Positions 39,801 through 48,800 of a DNA stretch of 64,000 nt are shown piece by piece. Source of the DNA: Malurus cyaneus samueli (taxonomy: Eukaryota; Chordata; Aves; Passeriformes; Maluridae); the NCBI GenBank assembly GCA_009741485.1, contig CM019230.1, forward strand, positions 3,064,619 to 3,128,618. The letters run 5' to 3'. Numbering within the stretch: position 1 is the stretch's first letter; each line of letters starts with the position of its first letter. A program made the position numbers and the translations under genes. Below the pieces are notes generated by a model, which worked only from the letters and a program-made list of their open reading frames with translations, was not told where the DNA came from and searched no databases.

Positions 39801-42800
39801 GTACTCAGATCATTTAAGTGAAATTGGGACTGGCCCTCTTGAGCCTAACAAGGGACTTGATCTCTCCCAGCAGAGTTTTGGTAAATAAGCAGGAGTGGAA
39901 GCACTGAGTGCTGCTAAATTTACCTTGTGCATCTTAGGAAATAGAATAATGACCTTGCAGCGACTGGAGAATTGATTCTGCATTCTCAGCTGGGAATAAA
40001 CAGGCAGCTCAGCACAATGTCCTTTTCCTTTATTTCTTCCCCAGAATGATTGTGTGCAACCAAGTGATGAAATACATTCTGGATAAGATAGACAAAGAAG
40101 AAAAACAGGCAGCTAAGAAACGGAAACGAGAGGAGAGCGTGGAGCAGAAGCGGAGCAAACAGAACGCCACCAAGCTCTCAGCTTTGCTTTTCAAGCATAA
40201 AGAGCAGCTGAAAGCTGAAATACTGAAAAAAAGAGCACTTCTGGACAAAGATCTACAGATTGAAGTGCAGGTAAGGACAGAGTCTCAAAGACTAATTAGA
40301 TGTTAAGCTGGGGATTTTTAATTTCTGTGTTAATCTTTGTTGTCTGTTTGCTCATGAGATTTTAAGGAAATTTACAGGAAGAAGCTGTGGTTGTGGATCT
40401 CTGTGAAGGTACTCTGTGTCATTTGGGGGCCTCTTGGTTTTCTTGTGGACTGAAATTACCTTCTTTCATGAAATACCTTCTGATAAGTTACAGCTAGGGG
40501 GCCATAGTAGCCCAAGAGTGTCATCCCTTAATATTATGTGAACTGTAGGTTTAAGAACATGAAAGAAATGCATATTGAAATGGATTTATTTATTTTCTTT
40601 TGATTAAACATGGGGATTTTTGCCTTGATTGTAACCCTGTCTTGCAACAATCATATGAAGTCCCTCTCTTTCTATTTATTCATTTAATACACTTCAGGAG
40701 GAGCTAAAGAAAGACTTGACTAAAATTAAGAAAGAGAAAGAAAGGGCCCAGGCAGCAGCTGCTGCAGCAGCAGCCGCAGCTGCCGCCGCCGCCGCCGCAG
40801 CCCCTCCACCACCGCCACCAGTGCCACCAGCACCGCCACAGCCACCCGCAGCCAGCGTCACCTCCTCCTCCTCCACCACTGTCCCCGTGCCAGTCTCCTC
40901 CCAGAAGAGGAAACGAGAGGAGGAGAAGGATTCCTCAGCTTCCAAGTCCAAGAAAAAGAAAATGATTTCTACTACCTCAAAGGAAACGAAGAAGGACACA
41001 AAGCTTTACTGCATCTGTAAAACGCCTTACGACGAGTCCAAGTGAGTAGCGATGTCACAGCTCCTCCTGCATGTCCTTAGCCTTAGGTTCAGTGTCAGCT
41101 CTTAGTGCCAGCTAGTGCTAGAAGTGGAGATAGTGGCAGGTTATTGCAGTGATCACTGAGGTGCAGAGAATAAAGGCTCTATTTTCCACTAGCAGTTAGA
41201 AATATTAACATACTCGGTTGATACTGTTCCTGTGCGTGGTTTATATTTTACTCGTTTGCATGTCTCCATTGTGTGACCTTCCTGTCTCACATGCACATAC
41301 TCTTTTCTTTTTTTCCCTTCGCTCTGTTACTTTCTTTTGCTGTTTTGCCTCTGCCTCAGAAGCAAGTGACTATTTGGTTTGAGCAATTTCTTGTGAATAA
41401 GTAGTTAATGTTCTTCCAAAATAGCTTTGGTACCATCTTCCAATAAATGACTTCTTTTGGTAAGGCAGTACCTGGTAAAAGGGGCTCTAAGTCGCTGGAC
41501 TGCAGTTCACTTTGGCCAATGTTTCCGGGAGAAATGGTTTCCATGTGTTATTATTTGCATTCCAGGGTTGATAAAAATGAATGTTTAAGCATTTGACAAA
41601 GTGAAAACTGCAGTTCTCTGTAGTTTGATTCTGACTGTGAATGAGGAAAAGTATTAATGCTACACACAGAGCTTGTGAAGGAATGGTGGAAGTGGAGGAT
41701 CAGTGGATTCCAGGGGATGGTGCTGCACATTCCTGCTTAAGCTAGAGGTGAATAGCAGCAGTAGTTAGTGATGGTAAACATCTGAGAGCGGTGTAGAGAT
41801 GTGTGTACAATAAATGTGACTTCAGACCAATTCCAAGTAAGTGACAATATCCAAAAGCATGAACTGGTGCCATTTGCTGGTGCTTTAAGGCCGATAACAA
41901 AGAAACCATGGATCTGGAGTGGTGCTTTCACTCCATGGGTCATGGTTCTTCATTCCAAGGTTAGGGCCAGGACTAGGGAACCTCTTGAGGTTCCTTCTAG
42001 TCTTTTTTGGGTTTTAATCTTTTTCTCTTTTTAACAAAGTTGAGTTCTTGGAGGTTTTTTCCACCTTGGTTTTGAGTAGCTCTGGCCGTTGCACCGTTAC
42101 TTCAATGTGGGAAATGAGGCTGCTCCCTGGACTGACAGTGCTGCAGGAAGAGCAGAATGATGCCCTGGCTGTTGTGTCACTGTCACCTCTGAGGGATGCC
42201 CCCAGCCTCACTTAACTTTGTGTCAGTTTTTCTGTCACCCAGTGCACATAGGAGGGACCCTGTTCTCTGGTTGTGATACCAGAGGTCTCTGTGTTACTGC
42301 ATCTGGACTTAGGGAGCGAGCAGAGGATTTGATTTGTCAGACTAACTCTTTGTGTTGACTCTCGTGGTCACAGAATGAATTTTGGTAGCTTGAATTGAGA
42401 ACTGTGCTTCAGCACACTGAATAAAACTTCAAGAAAATGGAATATTAATAACTCAGTAGTATCCTTTGCAATATGATTGAGCTCTGCTGCTTTGCTTTTT
42501 TGAATTTGAAATCCGATGTTCCTACAAATGATGACTGTACTGTTGAAGTACATAATTCTATCTCTGTTTGGAAAGGAATTAGTCCCATATAAAACAGTTT
42601 TGTGAGAATTTTTCTTTTAATTTTTCATGTATATGTAGGCATTGGATCACCCTCTTTGTGCTGGTGTATCTTTTCTACTTCAGAAAAGATAGGTGTGCTA
42701 CTTGAAAAGCCAACTCGTGGTATTTTATGAATACCCTGTGGGGTTTTTTTTATTTAGTAAAACCTTATAAGTTGTTTTTTGTTTGTATTTTATTGCAAAT

Positions 42801-45800
42801 CTCTTACGTTTAGTTCTCATTCGTGATACTCCAGGGTTACAGGGATTTGCTGATACTGTTTTCAAGGATGGTCAGTAAGGAGATCTTTCTAAGATTCCTG
42901 CTTAGATTCCAACTTATTTGTTAAATGTGGGACCTGTTCCACATTCCAGTGGCAAGGTTTAGCATCTACAGCTGGATCCAAATGTGCTTCCACAGCCCCT
43001 CTGGGGAAGGGGGCACAGGCTGAGTTGCTGATAGTTGTCAGAATCTACATTTATCCATTCTTTATGGAAATTGAGTTGTGTGATATTTATTTTAGGATCT
43101 ACCTGACTAAAAAAGAAGAGAAAAAGGCAGGATCTGAGTGTCCAGGAGTGTGCAGAGGACATCAGAGATGCTTCTTGTGGAACATGGGGTAGCTACTGCC
43201 CTGTTGGTGCTGTGGTGTCCCAAGGGTGTTGCCTGCAGGCTGACAGGATGGCAGGAATTCCTACAGCAGCAGCTGGCAGGGGGTTGTGGGTTCCAAAATC
43301 CAGGAGGATTTTGAGGTTCTGAGTCCGCTTGCTTTTGCTCAGGCAGAGAATGGATGTGAGCGTCACCCATCTGGTTGTCCCTGGTCATAGGTGTGTTCTG
43401 AGAGATCCATACACGAGTTACAAACATCCTGGCATAATATTTTACAGTTTTGTCACATCATTCTGTGCAAGGTCCCATTGCCATGATTCTGTCCCTGGTT
43501 CCCTTCACTTTGTGTCATGCCATACCTGGTTCTGTCACACGGCTGTGTCTGAGAGGAAACATTATTCACTCAAAATTCCACTTTGTCGCAGTTTTAAGTA
43601 GTTTATTACCAGTTTCTCAGTGCACACCCCCTCAAAAAAAAACCATCCAAAAAACGCCAAGACTTAAAATTGACAACCATGCCCTGACCCCATTTTCCTT
43701 CGTATCATGTTACACCAAAACGTACCTACACACTGCTGGTTGCATGTTCTTGTAGTGTACTCGTAACTCCTAGTTGGTGTTTGCGCTTTGCTTTTGTTTT
43801 TTAAATTAACTGAGACCTACATTTTCAAACCTTAAGGAAATGTTTCAGTGGCTTTTGAGCTGCAATTTTGAAAATGTAAACCTTTTTCTTTGGCCTTGTC
43901 TTTTTGTGCCTTTGACAGTTTTTCACACACACGTTGAAGACAATAGATTTTTAGCCCATGATTTTGTCAAAGTCTGGTTGTATATTAATATGTACATATT
44001 AATACATGTGCATTTTGATAAACTGTCAGTTTAAAATTGACCCAAGTGACCTTACTGCCAGTCTAGCTGCAGCATGAGATGTTAGTTTGTAAGGATAGGG
44101 AGCAGGGCAACCAAGACAGAAAGTAGCCCAGCAGCAAGTGCCTCAGACAGAAATGCAGGGAAAAGTGCCATGCCATTTGAAATGACAATTACATTGTCAT
44201 TTTCATTGTGAACACTTTTAGGTTCTATATTGGCTGTGATCTTTGTACTAACTGGTATCATGGAGAATGTGTTGGCATCACAGAAAAGGAGGCTAAGAAA
44301 ATGGATGTGTACATCTGTAATGAGTGTAAACGGGCACAAGAGGGCAGCAGTGAGGAGTTGTACTGTATCTGCAGAACACCTTATGATGAGTCGCAGTGAG
44401 TTCGGATAAGAACCTCTTATTCCATGTCTAGGTAGCAAATCTGCTCTGACTGTGCTTTCCTGTTCCTTGCAAAGAGAAAAAAAAAATTAAAAAAAAAAAA
44501 GTTATTCTGCGTATATTGTATTCATTCGAAATACAAATTGCTTTTCAGTAATTGTCTCCCCCCTCCCGAATGTTTCTGTTCAGTAAATGTTTAGGAAAAG
44601 TGGAGTTCCTCAGGGTGGTGAAAAATGTATTGTGGTTTTTATTTTTGACAACAAACTACCAAAACGCCATGTACTTTAAATTGGGATTCCTTTTCTTTTT
44701 TTTCATTTTATGTTCTTTAACAGGGGATGGTTAGAAAGACTAAAAGACAAATGCTATTTTTAGTGGATTCTTTTTGTGCTTTAATCTGATCTGGCTGGAG
44801 AGCATAATTTTAGTATGGGGGTATATGGTTGGTATATGATTATATATATGTGAATTACATATTTTTACTTTTACTGTAAGGCTTTGTGTCATAGAATATT
44901 CCCTCTTTATTCAATTACAAGACTGAAGCTTCCATATGAAAAGTGTTTGTACAGATTGAAACAAGCCCTAGTTGTAGTCCAGTTTGTGCAAAATGCATCT
45001 TGAATTGGTTTGGATACTGGCTGGGTGAGACTCGTGGCTTTACACTGTTCCTTTCATCTCTAAAGCAGAGGAATGATTTTTTGAAATCTCTTGCAAGGGT
45101 AATATTTAGGAACATGTTTTGAAATGGTTTGTAAATACAAAAGCAGTTGGAGTAGAATTTGTCACTGAAATCTGTTATTACCTGCTGTATTTAATCATGC
45201 CAAGTATCTGCTTGTGTGCAGGGCATGGCAGGTGGATGTGTGTAAATGTAACCTGGCCATGAAGGAGGTGAAGGCACTGACATTTGGTTTGGCTCTTGCA
45301 GATTTTACATTGGCTGTGACCGATGTCAGAACTGGTACCACGGGCGCTGCGTGGGCATCCTGCAGAGTGAGGCAGATCTCATTGATGAGTACGTGTGTCC
45401 ACAGTGCCAGTCCACAGAGGATGCCATGACTGTGCTCAGTCCACTCACAGACAAAGACTACGAAGGCTTGAGGAGAGTTCTGCGCTCCTTGCAGGTGAGG
45501 AGAAAGGATTGCAGCAGCAGGGAGTGGAATGGACCCATGGATCTGGCAGGAGGCTGTGATTTCTCTTTAGCAGCTCTGAGATTTGAGGGAACAGCAAAGC
45601 TTTGCCACTGTGTCAGCTGCAAACTTGTTTGACATTATTGTGCTGAGGATTATTTACAGTAATTAGTAAATCACTGCTCCTGAGTCGTGAGACTAAACAA
45701 TCCCTTCAGAAAGGCTTTTAAAGGAAGCAGATTTAGAATCCCAAAAGGCAGAGTCGGGCCTAGCTGCACAGTGGAAGGTGCAGTGTTCTGTTTTCAGATC

Positions 45801-48800
45801 AGTTTTGACCTACGCTTTGGTACTTTAATTGAGAGTTACCAGATTTCAGAAATGTTCTCCCAGGGGATCATTATCAGCATGGAAATGATGGCATTCTGAT
45901 AATAAGAACTATGTCACTGTCTGATACTGTATACTTCTGGTTTGTCTGTCACTCCCAAATAGGCTTTTTCTGCTACAGCTATAAAGAATTTTTCAGAATT
46001 CTGGTAAAATTCTTAAAATTGTGGTAACAGAAATCCTGTAAGTAATGTTTTGCATTGTGCTACATTTTGCATACATTTATTGAAATGTATTAATTTCAGA
46101 GGACTTGAAAGCACTCTCAGTAAATCCATTCCATACTTTTCCATGCAGCCTGTTCAGCACAGCATCCTGTTATGTCTGAATCTCACAGTTTCCTGTTTTC
46201 AAGCCCAACTACTGGGTCACTGACATTTAAAACTTTACCCAGTCATCAGATGAGAACTGGTTACTTTTTCATACAATGCTGCCCTTCTTCCTGAAATTCA
46301 ACTCCAGACCCCAACAGATAATAGGATGAAAATATTTACCTATTAAGAGTGCCTAATTTAATTTTATGTTTGAATTCTCTCCTGTTTCCCTGCCAGGCTC
46401 ACAAGATGGCATGGCCATTCCTAGAACCAGTAGATCCCAACGATGCACCAGATTATTATGGTGTCATCAAAGAACCGATGGGTAAGTGTTGGTGACAACA
46501 GGCTGAGGGAGTGCCTTTGGGCTTTGGAATGGCAAATTAATTTCCTGCTGACCAGTTCTCAGCTTTATTTTGTAAAATACACAGGTTAGGCAGGTAAAAC
46601 ATAGATTTGTTACTGAGGTATTTTGAATTAGTGAGGACTAATTTATCTGCTTCTAGGCTGACTCCTTCACCCTAAGTACTGCCAGTGTTACAGATGAAAT
46701 GTGGAGGTCAATGCAGCAATGGGATAGAACTCATGTTTTTAAATTTCTTTATTTAAAAAGGACATTTTGCATGACCCTGCCCTTGAAATCTTCCATCTGT
46801 GCCATGTATAATGTACATGTACCCATGAGAATTGATGGTTCACTCAGAGCAAGTCAGGAATTTAAAAAATAATCAGGAGGTGATGGCTGTTACAAGTAGA
46901 CGTGGTACCTGAATCCTGATTGCCTGACCTTCTTTGTCCTTCACTTCTTCAGAAAAAGCAGGGAGTTCCTTGCAAGAGTTTTCCCTGGTCACTCTGATAC
47001 TTGCATTTTATTGAATTTAGCTGCACACAACATATTCACACCTAAGTGTCTCTTCTGAGGGAGACCTGCTGTCCCCAGTCATGACCAGCATTCCTGGAAA
47101 AGCACCTGAATAGTGTTCTGTTTAGGATGAAAATGTCTCATTTAAATAACCTTTGGTTTCTTTAAAGACCTTGCCACCATGGAAGAAAGAATCCTGAAGC
47201 GCTACTACAAAAAGGTCACGGAGTTTGTGGCAGACATGACCAAAATTTTTGATAACTGCCGTTACTACAATCCAAGTGACTCCCCTTTTTATCAGTGTGC
47301 AGAAGTTCTCGAGTCTTTCTTTGTACAGAAACTAAAAGGATTTAAAGCAAGCAGGTAAGCTGGAGTGTTCCTAACCACACATGTTGTGTTGTCCTCTGAA
47401 ATCTCCTTTCTGAGCTTATCTTGCTTTCATGCAGGGATTTGCTGCTCCATGCACTTTCCTGGAAAATTTTGTTGAAATTAAGGCTTAAATATGATGTTGT
47501 GGAGGTAACTTTGGAGTGTTTATTCAAAAGGAGTTGTTAAAAGTTTGGGTGGTATCATAAATTTGCAAAATTTGAATGATACTTCAGCTCATTGCTGCAG
47601 AAAACTTATTAATTTCTGATCAGGACAAATACTTTGAGTTCTGCTGATTTTCTACTTGCAGTGAAACACTTCTGATGCTAATAAATGACAATCCTGCTGT
47701 GAAGCTGATAATCCACTGAAAGAAATTAAAATACTTTAGTGTTACTCCTCTCATCTTTTTATAACTTACCACCTTTGAAACAGAGGGAGTAAGTAAGATT
47801 TAAAGTAGAGTACAGAAAATGAAACATAATTAAAAATTTACCTTTTAAAATTAAACTTTCTTTTTTTTTTCTGAGGAAGGACTGAGAGTGTTGCCCTTAC
47901 ATAGACATTTTTGAAAAAGAAAATGCATTTTTTCTTTCCAGTTCAATACTGTAATAATTCTGATCAGGTAGTTTTCAACCCATGTTTCTGTCACTGCCAT
48001 TAGCTGGGTCCCCAGCACACACTGATTTCATTGCTGCATCTTATTTGTTATTGTTTTTCATTTATACCATCCGTCTTCTTTCTTTTCTTGCAGATTGTGA
48101 TATCTTTAGTCTGAACTTTTTAACTGGAATCAGAACTGGATGTTGGGGTCACTTTCTTTTACTGTACAATTCACTGACATTAAACTGCCCTAAAAATCCA
48201 GATCATTTGTCTAAAAAATAAATGTTGTTTTTGTTGCCAGCAGTCACGCTGGTGAACATAACTGTATTAACAAAAAGTTGTTCCGTTCCTCAAATACTGT
48301 ATTGAGAAAAAATGAAAAGTTCATCGTGGAAACCTTGTATTTTATTGTTTTAGTTTAAGTCACTAATAAAACTGTGAATGTCAAAGAGGAGTTTTGCTGA
48401 ACTCTGCTTAGCAAAAATGTGATTTTAACATGCCTGTTCAGTTTTTTTTTTCTATTAAGTTAATCCAAAGACTTCTTGAATAAATTTAAGCAAAGTAGAC
48501 CTTATTATAAATATTTACAACTAAAAATGTCTTTTTGCTTTCCCTTTGATGGACTACTATTATGTAAATACGTGAGTAAAACTGATTTCAGGCATTTTGG
48601 AATATTTCAGTGACACACTGCATTTTACAAGTACTGCAGTATTTGTATTCTGGAGGAGAAAATGGGCTTAAAATTCAGAATGAGAATTATTTTAAGCATT
48701 CTTTTTTTCTGAAGGGGATAAATAATAAATGAAAGCAACATGATGGTAATTCCCTCATTGTGATTTATTTTTGGCAACACCTTGCAGCAACTGTGTTCTC

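Noticed and set aside
41940..42005. Possible CR1 remnant (gaacctcttgaggttccttc)
   Set aside because: Only a short resemblance, without the terminal ATTCTATG units.
48365..48370. Intronic polyadenylation site in BPTF intron 31
   Set aside because: A lone AATAAA in AT-rich DNA is expected by chance; nothing else supports use.
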